A stretch of DNA of 17,168 nucleotides from JAAFIP01 sp043769005 (lineage in GTDB: Bacteria > Pseudomonadota > Gammaproteobacteria > Burkholderiales > Burkholderiaceae_C): positions 1-17,168 of the forward strand of contig JAYVJV010000110.1 in NCBI GenBank assembly GCA_043769005.1, given 5' to 3'. Positions 6,735-13,874 of the stretch are shown piece after piece. The notes beneath the pieces are model-generated. The model had not been told where the DNA came from and did no database searches. It saw nothing but the letters and a program-made list of their open reading frames with translations. Positions within the stretch are counted from its first letter, which is position 1. Every line of letters starts with the position of its first letter. A program made the position numbers and the translations under genes.

Positions 6735-7727
6735 ATGCAACGCCGAACCCTCCTTACAGTAGCCGCCGCTGGCGCAGCCACCTTGCACGCACCCATGCTG
6801 CGTGCGCAAACCTTGCCCACTGGCCCGATCAAAATCATTGTGGGCTTTCCGCCCGGTGGGGGCACCGACGCACTGGCCCGTGTGGTCGGCCAAAAGCTGC
6901 AAGCCATGTGGGGCAACACCGTGGTGATTGAGAACAAGGCCGGTGCCGCAGGCGTGATTGCCGCTGACTTTGTTAGCAAGCAGCCCGCAGACGGCAACAC
7001 CTTGTTGATGGCCCATATCAACAGCCACGCCCTGGGCCCCGCGCTCAACGCCGCTGGCTCGGGCGTGAAGCTGGGCTACGACGCCACCAAAGATTTCGCT
7101 CCCATCAGCATGGTGGGTGTCACGCCCAATTTGCTGATTTGCAACGCCAACCAAAGTGCCAAAACCGTAGCAGACCTGGTGGCGCTGTGCAAGTCCAAGC
7201 CCGGCCAGATCAGCTTTGCCAGTGCTGGCGGCGGCTCGGCCCAGCACTTTGCGCTGGAGATGTTCAAGCTGCAAGCCAAGGTGTTTGCCCTGCACATCCC
7301 GTACCGTGGCTCGGGCCCGGCCATTACTGACCTGATCGGCGGCCAGGTTAACTACTGCTTTGAAACCATGACCTCGGCCACTCCGCACGTCAAAAGCGGC
7401 AAAGCCATTGCCATCGCGCAAACGCGTCTGAAGCGCGCCAAGGGCCACCCCAATGTGCCGACCATGGACGAGTCTGGCTTCAGAGGCTTTGAGGCCACCG
7501 TCTGGTATGGCCTGATGGGCCCGGGCAAAATGCCCCAGGCTATGGCCCAGCGCATGAACGAAGATGTCAACAAGGTGTTGGCCATGCCCGATGTGCAGGA
7601 AAAAATGGAGCAGTACGGCGCAGAAGATGGCGGCGGCAGCATCCAGAAATTTGCCGACTTTATCAAGGCCGAGCAGCAAAAGTGGGCGGTGGTGGCCAAG
7701 TCTGCGGGTGTGAAAGCCGACGCTTAA
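6735..7727 (+). CDS. Bug/TctC-family periplasmic solute-binding protein
   Basis: This 330-residue protein begins with a twin-arginine-like export signal (M-Q-R-R-T-L-L-T-V-A-A-A-G-A, cleavage probably after L-R-A-Q). It has the hallmarks of the Bug family of extracytoplasmic receptors: I-K-I-I-V-G-F-P-P-G-G-G-T-D near the N-terminus, V-I-E-N-K-A-G-A-A-G-V-I-A, and Y-R-G-S-G-P-A-I-T-D-L-I-G-G-Q-V. Bug proteins bind carboxylates or other small anions in a two-lobed cleft, sometimes for a tripartite tricarboxylate transporter; no TctA/TctB genes are in the window. I choose the ATG at 6735 because AGGA (6723-6726) stands 8 nt before it. The ATG at 6729 has only 2 nt of spacing and would add M-T. 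It follows the aminotransferase after a spacer with two structured elements. A role in uptake of that pathway's substrate is an inference from position. Confidence 0.85.
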   Translation: MQRRTLLTVAAAGAATLHAPMLRAQTLPTGPIKIIVGFPPGGGTDALARVVGQKLQAMWGNTVVIENKAGAAGVIAADFVSKQPADGNTLLMAHINSHALGPALNAAGSGVKLGYDATKDFAPISMVGVTPNLLICNANQSAKTVADLVALCKSKPGQISFASAGGGSAQHFALEMFKLQAKVFALHIPYRGSGPAITDLIGGQVNYCFETMTSATPHVKSGKAIAIAQTRLKRAKGHPNVPTMDESGFRGFEATVWYGLMGPGKMPQAMAQRMNEDVNKVLAMPDVQEKMEQYGAEDGGGSIQKFADFIKAEQQKWAVVAKSAGVKADA

Positions 7728-7762
7728 GCAGTGCCAGGCAGTTTGCCCAGGCAGACTGCACT
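7728..7762. terminator. Weak convergent hairpin between the receptor gene and amiC
   Basis: GCAGT (7728-7732) faces ACTGC (7755-7759), with an inner GGCA-GTT-TGCC (7737-7747). There is no T-tract on either strand, so terminator activity is doubtful. It is the only structure in the 41-bp convergent gap. Confidence 0.25.
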
Positions 7763-7768
7763 AGACGC

Positions 7769-9232
7769 TTAGCCCGTCCGCGCCCGCGCCAGCGGCGGGT
7801 TTTTGGCAAAGTAGCGCTGCACGCCGTGCAGCATGGCATCGGCGATTTTGTCTTGGTAGGCTTCGCTTTTGAGCAGCAGTTCTTCGTCGGGGTTGCTGAT
7901 GAAGGCGGTTTCTATCAACACGCTGGGGATGTCGGGGGCTTTGAGTACGGCAAAGCCCGCTTGCTCTACGCGGGCTTTGTGCAGTTTGGCAAAGCCGCCT
8001 AGCGCACCCAGCACCTGGGTGCCAAGTTTCAGGCTGTCATTGATCTGGGCGGTCGTGCTCATGTCCAGCAGGGCGCGTCGTACATGGGCATCTTTGACCT
8101 TGAGGTTCACGCCGCCCACCAGATCGGCGCTGTTTTCTTTGTTCGCCAAGTAGCGGGCGCTGGCGCTGCTGGCACCTTTTTGGCTCAGGGCAAACACGCT
8201 GGCACCGTGCGCGGTGGGCACGGTGAAGGCATCGGCGTGGATGCTGATAAACAGGTCGGCCTTGACGCGCTGGGCCTTTTGCACGCGCACATCCAGCGGC
8301 ACAAAAAAGTCGGCATCGCGTGTCAGGTAGGCGCGCAGGGGGTTGCCGTCGACCTTGGCTTTATTGATGCGTTCGCGCAGTTTCAGGGCGATGGAGAGCA
8401 CCACGTCTTTTTCCTGGGTGCCTCCAGGACCGGTGGCTCCGGGGTCTTCGCCGCCGTGGCCGGGGTCTAGCGCCACGATGATCAGGCGGTCGGTTTTGGT
8501 GGGCGAATTTTTAATGTTTTTTCGATCTGTAGACCTCGTAGATGTTGCGTGAGCAGCTACTGAATGTGTAGCGGATGCTGGACTCGATGGGCTGACTGTG
8601 GGGGGTGTAGATGCCGCCCCGGCGGGGTGGCGGCTCGCCGGGGCCTGGCCACTGCGCTGGGCAGCCAGGTCGCCTAAAGGGTCGCGTATGGGTAACTGCG
8701 GCTGGGCTGTAGCATGGGGCGATACAGGTTCTTTCAAACGCTCGGCGATCAGGGCTTGCAGCGGGTCGACGGTCAGTGTGGGGTACAGGTCAAACACCAG
8801 GCGGTGCTGGTATGCAGCGACTGGAGCTAAGTTAAATACCTGGGGCAGGGCGGCTTGCTTCAGGTCAAGCACCAGGCGCACCACCCCCGGGGCAAACTGC
8901 GCCACCCGGATACCGCTGATATAGGGGTCGTTGGCTTTCACCTGGCCCACCAGCTCGCGCAGCTCAGGGCTGAGCGTAAGGCCCTGTATGTCTACCGCCA
9001 GGCGCGGTGGATTGTTGATAAAGCTGTGTTGGCTGCTGAGTTTGTTGTCGCTCTCGATGGTCACACGCGTGTAGTCCTGCGCGGGCCACAGGCGTACGGC
9101 CAGGATGCTCGCCCCCCAGGCAATTTGGCTGTGCGTAAGCAGCAAGGCTAGCGCACCTGCGCCCACGGCTTGCCTGCGGTTGAGGGCGGGGCCGAGAGGG
9201 TGACTAAAAGAGGCGCAGGGCAGGTGGCTCAT
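7769..9232 (-). CDS. amiC: N-acetylmuramoyl-L-alanine amidase AmiC
   Basis: This 487-residue protein has a twin-arginine-type signal (N-R-R-Q-A-V-G-A-G-A-L-A-L-L-L near 18-32, ending I-A-W-G-A) and an AMIN domain (about 42-155) that targets septal peptidoglycan. A Ser/Thr/Pro/Ala-rich linker (about 165-245) leads to the zinc amidase_3 domain: L-D-P-G-H-G-G-E-D-P-G-A near 255, S-I-H-A-D-A, and I-E-T-A-F-I-S-N-P-D-E-E near the end. These supply the zinc histidines and the catalytic glutamates. It cuts the amide between MurNAc and the stem peptide to separate daughter cells; E. coli AmiC is also Tat-exported. The ATG at 9232 overlaps the tsaE stop (ATGA, 9229-9232), so the two are translationally coupled. 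The linker contains copy d of the 26-nt hairpin element. Confidence 0.93.
   Translation of the reverse strand: MSHLPCASFSHPLGPALNRRQAVGAGALALLLTHSQIAWGASILAVRLWPAQDYTRVTIESDNKLSSQHSFINNPPRLAVDIQGLTLSPELRELVGQVKANDPYISGIRVAQFAPGVVRLVLDLKQAALPQVFNLAPVAAYQHRLVFDLYPTLTVDPLQALIAERLKEPVSPHATAQPQLPIRDPLGDLAAQRSGQAPASRHPAGAASTPPTVSPSSPASATHSVAAHATSTRSTDRKNIKNSPTKTDRLIIVALDPGHGGEDPGATGPGGTQEKDVVLSIALKLRERINKAKVDGNPLRAYLTRDADFFVPLDVRVQKAQRVKADLFISIHADAFTVPTAHGASVFALSQKGASSASARYLANKENSADLVGGVNLKVKDAHVRRALLDMSTTAQINDSLKLGTQVLGALGGFAKLHKARVEQAGFAVLKAPDIPSVLIETAFISNPDEELLLKSEAYQDKIADAMLHGVQRYFAKNPPLARARTG
8547..8572 (-). repeat. 26-nt hairpin element, copy d, inside amiC
   Basis: On the minus strand: GCTAC, ACATTCA, GTAGC, TGCTCACGC, a perfect 5-bp stem with a 7-nt loop. 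It encodes A-T-H-S-V-A-A-H-A in the disordered linker between the AMIN and amidase domains, where an insertion would be tolerated. Confidence 0.65.
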
Positions 9233-9720
9233 GGCAGCAGTTGCGCGCCCAAGGGCGTGTAGGCATATAGCTGCACGCTGCGGCTGTCGTCGGCTTGCAC
9301 ACTCAGGTGAATAGCCAGGTCGGGCACTGGCAGGGCGGCGCGGGCGTTGTCTGGCCATTCGATGAGTTTCAGGCCGGGGGCGGTAAAGATGTCTCTAAAG
9401 CCTGCGTCTTCCCATTCGCGGGGGTCGGTAAAACGGTAAAAATCAAAATGCGAGATCGTGGTGTCGCCGCCCTCGGTTTTGACCACATGCGGCTCGACCA
9501 CGGCATAGCTGGGGCTTTTAATACGGCCTGTTACCCCTAGCGCGCGCAGCAGATGGCGCACCAGGGTGGTTTTGCCCGCGCCCAGTTCGCCATGCAGCTC
9601 GATAATGGCCTGACGCACAGTCGGTTTGCCTGCCAGCTCCGTCGCCCAGGCCTGCGTTGCGGCCTCGTTTGCCCAGTGCAATGTTTCTACAATCAAGGCA
9701 TCGTGACTGACAGCGTTCAA
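9229..9720 (-). CDS. tsaE: tRNA threonylcarbamoyladenosine biosynthesis ATPase TsaE
   Basis: This is a small P-loop ATPase of 163 residues. It has Walker A G-E-L-G-A-G-K-T-T, the S-P-S-Y segment after it, and the family motif H-F-D-F-Y-R, followed by L-I-E-W-P-D. TsaE works with TsaB and TsaD to make t6A37 on ANN-decoding tRNAs. No ATG is available before the homology. I prefer the TTG at 9720 (M-N-A-V-S-H-D-A-L), because GGAGAG ends 3 nt before it on the minus strand (core GGAG with a 5-nt spacer). A TTG at 9741 is the longer alternative. The 5' end overlaps the divergent queG by about 18 bp, and the 3' end overlaps amiC by 4 bp. Confidence 0.88.
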   Translation of the reverse strand: MNAVSHDALIVETLHWANEAATQAWATELAGKPTVRQAIIELHGELGAGKTTLVRHLLRALGVTGRIKSPSYAVVEPHVVKTEGGDTTISHFDFYRFTDPREWEDAGFRDIFTAPGLKLIEWPDNARAALPVPDLAIHLSVQADDSRSVQLYAYTPLGAQLLP

Positions 9721-10776
9721 CTTCTCTCCAAAATCCGCCAATGGGCGCTTGAACTGGGATTTTCACGCATTGGCGTGGCCCCGGTAGATTTGAGCACAGC
9801 CGAGGCAGGTTTGCAGGCTTGGCTGGATCAAGGTTTTCACGGTGATATGCAGTATATGGCCACCCACGGCCTGCGCCGCGCCCGCCCGGCAGAGCTGGTG
9901 CCCGGCACGCTCAGCGTCATTACTGCACGCATGGATTACCTGCCCAGCGCCACGCCCAAGGGCTGGCAAGGCATCGAGTTTGCGCGCCTGGATCGTCCCT
10001 CCGAGGCCATTGTGTCAATGTATGCACGCGGGCGCGACTACCACAAGGTACTACGCAGCCGCCTGCAAAAGCTCTCTGAGCGCATTGCCCAAGATATTGG
10101 CCCCTTCGGTCACCGTGTATTTACCGACTCTGCCCCGGTGCTGGAAGTGGAGTTGGCCAGCCGCAGCGGCCTGGGTTGGCGGGGCAAACACACTTTGATG
10201 CTGGCACGCGATGCGGGGAGTATTTTCTTCTTGGGTGAAATTTTCATTGACCTGGCCTTGCCCGCGACCGAACCCGCCCCAGAGCATTGCGGTAGCTGCA
10301 CCAGTTGCATTGATGTGTGCCCTACGCAAGCCATTGTTGCGCCTTACCAGCTCGACGCGCGCCGATGCATCTCCTACCTCACCATTGAGCACGCGGGCCC
10401 CATCCCCCTGGAGTTGCGCCCTTTGATGGGCAACCGCATCTACGGCTGCGACGACTGCCAACTGGTCTGCCCCTGGAATAAATTTGCACAGCGCAGCGCC
10501 TTGCCTGATTTTGATGAGCGCCAGGGCTTGACGGGCCAGCAGCTGGTGACCTTGTTTGCCTGGACGGAGGCTGAATTTTTAAACTACACCGAAGGCAGCC
10601 CCATCCGCCGCATTGGGCATGCGCGCTGGCAGAGAAATATTGCGGTGGCGATGGGCAATGCGCTGCGAAGCGAGTTACCCGACACGGTGCAAAGAGCGCT
10701 GCGCAGCGCGTTGATGGCTGCCTTGCCCCAGGCGGTACCGCTGTTGGCCGAGCATATCGACTGGGCCATGGCTTAA
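9703..10776 (+). CDS. queG: Epoxyqueuosine reductase QueG
   Basis: This 357-residue cobalamin- and 4Fe-4S-dependent enzyme catalyses the last step of queuosine synthesis on tRNA (epoxyqueuosine to queuosine). The N-terminal half carries the cobalamin-binding fold, with the acid in F-T-D-S-A-P-V-L-E (near 143) at the position of the family's catalytic aspartate. The C-terminal part has two cluster motifs, C-G-S-C-T-S-C-I-D-V-C-P-T (near 196) and C-D-D-C-Q-L-V-C-P-W-N (near 249), followed by a HEAT-like tail. The GTG at 9703 (M-T-D-S-V-Q-L-L) fits where the homology begins; no ATG is available in frame. It starts head-to-head with tsaE with overlapping 5' ends, so each promoter must lie inside the other gene. 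Confidence 0.92.
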   Translation: MTDSVQLLSKIRQWALELGFSRIGVAPVDLSTAEAGLQAWLDQGFHGDMQYMATHGLRRARPAELVPGTLSVITARMDYLPSATPKGWQGIEFARLDRPSEAIVSMYARGRDYHKVLRSRLQKLSERIAQDIGPFGHRVFTDSAPVLEVELASRSGLGWRGKHTLMLARDAGSIFFLGEIFIDLALPATEPAPEHCGSCTSCIDVCPTQAIVAPYQLDARRCISYLTIEHAGPIPLELRPLMGNRIYGCDDCQLVCPWNKFAQRSALPDFDERQGLTGQQLVTLFAWTEAEFLNYTEGSPIRRIGHARWQRNIAVAMGNALRSELPDTVQRALRSALMAALPQAVPLLAEHIDWAMA

Positions 10777-10824
10777 TGCGCAGCTTGGTTCGCCGTCTTC
10801 GCTGCCCGACAGACTGGGGGCAGG

Positions 10825-10830
10825 GATAAT
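10825..10830 (+). promoter_or_regulatory. Possible -10 element of dusA
   Basis: GATAAT ends 7 nt before the dusA ATG. No convincing -35 or ribosome-binding site is seen. If real, transcription would start at or next to the start codon. Confidence 0.3.
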
Positions 10831-10837
10831 CCACCCT

Positions 10838-11851
10838 ATGCCCTTGCTGACCGACCCCCACTTCGCCCAACGCTGGAAGCTGTCTGTCGCCCCCATGATG
10901 GACTGGACGGATCGGCATTGCCGCTACTTTCACCGCCTGCTCTCCAAAAACACTTTGCTCTACACCGAGATGGTGACCACCGGCGCGCTGCTGCACGGCG
11001 ATGTGCCGCGCCATCTGGACTTTAACCAGGAGGAGCATCCAGTCGCATTGCAACTGGGCGGCAGCGAGGCTGCCGACCTGGCCCAGGCCGCCAAATTAGG
11101 CGAGCAGTGGGGCTATGACGAGATCAACCTCAACTGCGGCTGCCCCAGCGAGCGGGTGCAGCGCGGCGCCTTTGGGGCCTGCCTGATGGCCGAGCCGCAA
11201 CTGGTGGCCGACTGTGTGAAAGCCATGCGGGACGTGGTGAGCGTGCCGGTGACGGTCAAGCACCGCATTGGGATTGACAAAACCGAGAGCTACGGGTTTG
11301 TGCGCGATTTTGTCGGCACGATTGCCGATGCAGGCTGCGAGGTGTTCATCGTGCATGCCCGCAACGCCTGGCTGCAAGGCCTGAGTCCCAAGCAAAACCG
11401 CGAGGTGCCGCCCCTGCGCTACGAGCTGGTGCACCGGCTCAAAAAAGAGTTCCCCCACTTGGTGATAGCGCTCAACGGCGGCATCAATACCCCAGAGCAA
11501 GTCAACACCGAGCTACAGCAGGTGGACGGCGTGATGGTCGGGCGCGAGGCCTACCACAACCCCTGGTGGATGGCGCAGTGGGACGCACAGTTCTACGGTG
11601 ACAGCGCCTCACGCGAAGGCATCACACGCGACAGCGTAGAGGCGCAGATGGTGCAGTACATGCAGCAGCAGGCGGCAAACTTTGGCACCCCTTGGCAAGC
11701 AATAGCCCGCCACATGCTGGGCCTACGCCACGGTCAACCGGGGGCACGCCTGTGGCGGCAGGTGTGGAGCGACCACCGTTTGAAGGCGCTGCCCGCGCAG
11801 GAAGTGGCGCAGCGGGCAGCAGAGGTGAAAAATTATTTGAACCCGCACTAA
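10838..11851 (+). CDS. dusA: tRNA-dihydrouridine(20/20a) synthase DusA
   Basis: This 337-residue FMN-dependent TIM-barrel enzyme reduces U20/U20a in the tRNA D-loop using NADPH. The family signature is complete: S-V-A-P-M-M-D-W-T-D-R-H-C-R near the N-terminus, then V-A-L-Q-L-G-G, N-L-N-C-G-C-P-S-E-R-V-Q (catalytic cysteine near residue 102), V-K-H-R-I-G-I-D, and L-N-G-G-I for the FMN phosphate. G-V-M-V-G-R-E-A-Y-H-N-P-W marks the DusA branch. The ATG at 10838 gives the usual N-terminus; there is no Shine-Dalgarno sequence, and a -10-like hexamer sits just upstream. It follows queG after 61 bp, so two neighbouring genes both act on tRNA. Confidence 0.93.
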   Translation: MPLLTDPHFAQRWKLSVAPMMDWTDRHCRYFHRLLSKNTLLYTEMVTTGALLHGDVPRHLDFNQEEHPVALQLGGSEAADLAQAAKLGEQWGYDEINLNCGCPSERVQRGAFGACLMAEPQLVADCVKAMRDVVSVPVTVKHRIGIDKTESYGFVRDFVGTIADAGCEVFIVHARNAWLQGLSPKQNREVPPLRYELVHRLKKEFPHLVIALNGGINTPEQVNTELQQVDGVMVGREAYHNPWWMAQWDAQFYGDSASREGITRDSVEAQMVQYMQQQAANFGTPWQAIARHMLGLRHGQPGARLWRQVWSDHRLKALPAQEVAQRAAEVKNYLNPH

Positions 11852-11927
11852 CTCCTTGTCGACTCAACTGTACTGACGCGGTGCAATGGTTGCACAACGC
11901 AGTTGATTCAACCAAATGGAGTTTGTT

Positions 11928-12491
11928 ATGAAATTAGTATCACGTCGCCTGCTGTTGTCGGGTTTGTCTCTGGCCGCCATGCTCAGTGCGGGCACCGCAT
12001 TTGCGCAAGATGCCAGCAGAGACCGCAATGGCCCATGCCACTGCTCGCACCCGGTCAATGTGAACATCAAAAAAACCAGCAACCCCACCCCGGATGCCAA
12101 AGACTTTTTACCCCAGTATGCTGGTAAACCCGCCGTAGCCTACAACGACAGCGGGGCAGACCACTACTTCCGCGACACCATCAAGTGGACCAAGCCCGCC
12201 ACCCAAGTGTGCGAGCTCAAGGGCACCATCAAATGGACGGTGGTGAACAACGCGAAAAATGGCATCCAATACAACGACACTAGCTGGGCCATGCTCAACG
12301 GAGCCGCCATTCCTGGCATGGGCGGCCCCGTGGGCGCGCTGGCCGCAGGCGCTACCAAGACCTTTGGCCCCTACCCTCTCACCAGTGCCATCATCCAGTC
12401 CGGCCAGATCAGCGTAGGTCTGCAAGACGACACAGCCATGAAAGAAATCGACGTGAAGATCGAAGGCTGCTGCATCGAGATCAGCAAGTAA
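11928..12491 (+). CDS. Secreted protein of unknown function
   Basis: I do not recognise this family. The ATG at 11928 is chosen because GGAG (11918-11921) precedes it by 6 nt; the ATG at 11916 overlaps that site. The 187-residue product has a clear Sec signal (K-L-V-S-R-R-L-L-L-S-G-L-S-L-A-A-M-L, cleavage after A-F-A). The mature part of about 160 residues looks beta-rich, with C-H-C near its start, one internal cysteine (Q-V-C-E-L-K-G-T-I-K-W) and G-C-C near the end, so up to five cysteines could form disulphides in the periplasm or outside the cell. Aromatic and Asn/Thr content is high. It stands alone between dusA and a terminator, so it is likely a single-gene transcript. Confidence 0.8.
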   Translation: MKLVSRRLLLSGLSLAAMLSAGTAFAQDASRDRNGPCHCSHPVNVNIKKTSNPTPDAKDFLPQYAGKPAVAYNDSGADHYFRDTIKWTKPATQVCELKGTIKWTVVNNAKNGIQYNDTSWAMLNGAAIPGMGGPVGALAAGATKTFGPYPLTSAIIQSGQISVGLQDDTAMKEIDVKIEGCCIEISK

Positions 12492-12515
12492 GCCGAAAAA
12501 AGCTGTCACACACCC

Positions 12516-12540
12516 AAGCCCCGCTCGCGGGGCTTTATCG
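12516..12540 (+). terminator. Intrinsic terminator after the secreted-protein gene
   Basis: AAGCCCCG (12516-12523), loop CTCG, CGGGGCTT (12528-12535), then a short T-rich TTAT. It starts 24 nt after the stop codon. The stem is strong and the T-tract is short. Confidence 0.65.
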
Positions 12541-12569
12541 CGTGGGCTCACCGAATATGCGGCTGTCTT

Positions 12570-12607
12570 GCGCAGTGCAGCCAGCTTCAAAGCCGCAGGC
12601 ACTGCGC
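12570..12607. repeat. Inverted repeat upstream of mqsRA
   Basis: GCGCAGTGC (12570-12578) and GCACTGCGC (12599-12607) form a perfect 9-bp stem around a 20-nt loop. The role is unknown. Further on, TTTTAAAC is repeated at 12649-12656 and 12661-12668, 12 bp apart. Confidence 0.4.
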
Positions 12608-12672
12608 CAACATACAGCACCTCGCTATTGAGATGCTTGCATAAACGCTTTTAAACGTACTTTTAAACTGGG

Positions 12673-12701
12673 TTGATTTAAATAACCGAAAAGGTTAAAA
12701 T
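12673..12701 (+). promoter_or_regulatory. mqsRA promoter with operator in the spacer
   Basis: -35 TTGATT (12673-12678), a 17-nt spacer and -10 TAAAAT (12696-12701). The perfect palindrome TAACC-GAAAA-GGTTA (12683-12697) fills the spacer and touches the -10. E. coli MqsA binds an AACCT-N-AGGTT type palindrome, and the half-site spacing here is similar. Binding would exclude RNA polymerase and give autorepression. Confidence 0.6.
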
Positions 12702-12706
12702 AAACC

Positions 12707-13009
12707 ATGGAAAAGAGCACAGCACACTATCGGCTAGACGATGTCCGGCGTTTGATTGACGAAGGTATGGCCAGAGCCACTAAAAGTGCTTTTGAAACGG
12801 CTCGCGAGGTTCAGATTTTTTGCCTCGATGACATGCTCAAAATAGTTTGTAAGCTAAGCAGCCGCGATCTTCATAAGAGCATGACCACTTTTGCAGATCA
12901 TCGCGTTTGGCAAGATGTGTATCACGGGCAAACCGATGCAGGGCTTGCTGTGTATATCAAGCTCACGATTGCCGATGGACTCTTGATTGTTTCCTTTAAG
13001 GAGCTATGA
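12707..13009 (+). CDS. mqsR: MqsR-family mRNA interferase toxin
   Basis: This 100-residue protein is close to E. coli MqsR in length and sequence: M-E-K-S-T-A-H-Y-R-L at the start, the block K-S-M-T-T-F-A-D-H-R-V-W-Q-D-V-Y in the centre, and L-I-V-S-F-K-E-L at the end. Residues matching those important for catalysis in E. coli MqsR (K56, Q68, Y81, K96) are present as K57, Q69, Y83 and K98, so the toxin looks active. MqsR cleaves mRNA, mainly at GCU, and slows growth. As in E. coli the toxin gene comes first. The -10 ends 5 nt before the ATG and AAGG (12691-12694) is far away, so a leaderless start is possible. Base composition is more AT-rich than in the housekeeping genes, which suggests acquisition. 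Confidence 0.9.
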   Translation: MEKSTAHYRLDDVRRLIDEGMARATKSAFETAREVQIFCLDDMLKIVCKLSSRDLHKSMTTFADHRVWQDVYHGQTDAGLAVYIKLTIADGLLIVSFKEL

Positions 13010-13011
13010 AA

Positions 13012-13410
13012 ATGAAATGCCCAGTTTGCGGCCAAGCCGAACTCATTACAGATACCCGCGATCTTGCCTACACTTATAAAGGTGAGTCAACCACAATTCC
13101 CGATGTGCATGGCGATCATTGCCCAGCGTGCGGCGAAGTATTGCTGAATAAAGAGCACGGCGACCGCTACAGTGATCTCATTGGGCAATTTCAAAAACAA
13201 GTCAATGCAGCATTTGTTGATCCGGCCTACATTGCCAATGTTCGCAAAAAGCTCAACCTCGACCAGCGGCAGGCAGCAGAGTACTTTGGCGGCGGAGTCA
13301 ACGCGTTTAGCAGGTATGAAACCGGCAAAACGAAACCTTCGCTGGCTTTGGTGAAATTGCTCAGAGTGCTAGATCGTCACCCAGACTTACTGGCAGAGGT
13401 GAGGGCTTGA
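13012..13410 (+). CDS. mqsA: MqsA-family antitoxin and autorepressor
   Basis: This 132-residue protein has an N-terminal zinc domain with M-K-C-P-V-C-G and H-C-P-A-C-G pairs that neutralises the toxin. The C-terminal HTH_XRE/MqsA domain ends R-K-K-L-N-L-D-Q-R-Q-A-A-E-Y-F-G-G-G-V-N-A-F-S-R-Y-E; the G-V-N-A-F-S-R segment is the DNA-recognition part in E. coli MqsA. I choose the ATG at 13012 because AAGGAG (12998-13003) stands 8 nt before it and it gives the M-K-C-P start of E. coli MqsA. The ATG at 13006, overlapping the mqsR stop, is only 2 nt from that site. It likely binds the palindrome at 12683-12697. Confidence 0.9.
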   Translation: MKCPVCGQAELITDTRDLAYTYKGESTTIPDVHGDHCPACGEVLLNKEHGDRYSDLIGQFQKQVNAAFVDPAYIANVRKKLNLDQRQAAEYFGGGVNAFSRYETGKTKPSLALVKLLRVLDRHPDLLAEVRA

Positions 13411-13411
13411 G

Positions 13412-13436
13412 TTTGACTATTGAATTTGTAGTCAGA
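13412..13436. terminator. Weak hairpin between convergent mqsA and DUF2442 genes
   Basis: TGACTA (13414-13419) pairs with TAGTCA (13429-13434) around a 9-nt AT-rich loop, extendable by 2 bp with one G.U. No T-tract follows, so this is only a candidate for separating the convergent transcripts. Confidence 0.3.
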
Positions 13437-13460
13437 GATTGCCGCCAGCGGTGAGGCCAG

Positions 13461-13874
13461 TTAGGCGACTGCTGACTTCCTTGGTCTTCCGCCCAGCTTT
13501 CCATTTTCTTTGGAAGACGCGGCCTTCTTGTCGCTGCGCACAGAGCCACCCGCTTTTCCTAGCTCCCTCATCCACTGCCGAGTTCCCATCATGCCTTTGA
13601 GCAAACTCGGTACATACAGGTCGGCATCAAGCAATGGCCAGTGCAAGCCGATGCCTCGGCCTTGAACCTCGATCACTTTCAAGCTTTCAGCCTTAGCTCC
13701 AGCAAGTTCTTGAGCGCTTTTAGCAGGAAAAACAAAAGCACATCCGTTATTGAGTTCAACATGAACACGGCCTTGTGAATACTTGGCTGAAACTGCTAAC
13801 GGCGTGCGTTGACGCAGGCGCGCACCTGCTGCCTTGCTCTTATTGAATTGATCGTCTGTCATTTCAAAGTTCAT
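13461..13874 (-). CDS. DUF2442 protein, partner of the DUF4160 gene
   Basis: This 137-residue protein belongs to DUF2442: M-N-F-E-M-T-D-D-Q-F at the start, then T-P-L-A-V-S-A-K-Y-S-Q-G-R-V-H-V-E-L-N-N-G and G-I-G-L-H-W-P-L-L-D-A-D-L-Y-V-P-S-L-L. The tail is a basic, probably disordered K-A-A-S-S-K-E-N-G-K-L-G-G-R-P-R-K, whose G-R-P-R-K resembles an AT-hook and may bind DNA. DUF2442 and DUF4160 genes are often paired and have been listed as candidate toxin-antitoxin modules; no biochemical role is certain. The ATG at 13874 matches the family start and overlaps the DUF4160 stop (TGA at 13866-13864). Because the upstream gene has lost a base, the frame now continues into this gene without a stop. 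Separate translation from 13874 is still expected. Confidence 0.8.
   Translation of the reverse strand: MNFEMTDDQFNKSKAAGARLRQRTPLAVSAKYSQGRVHVELNNGCAFVFPAKSAQELAGAKAESLKVIEVQGRGIGLHWPLLDADLYVPSLLKGMMGTRQWMRELGKAGGSVRSDKKAASSKENGKLGGRPRKSAVA

Noticed and set aside
6714..7679. Minus-strand frame of 321 codons opposite the receptor gene
   Set aside because: The plus strand has clear Bug-family motifs over the same span; the antisense product has no recognisable motif or start signal.
12108..12620. Minus-strand frame of 170 codons opposite the secreted-protein gene
   Set aside because: The plus-strand gene has a Shine-Dalgarno site, a signal peptide and a terminator. The minus frame runs through that terminator and has none of these.
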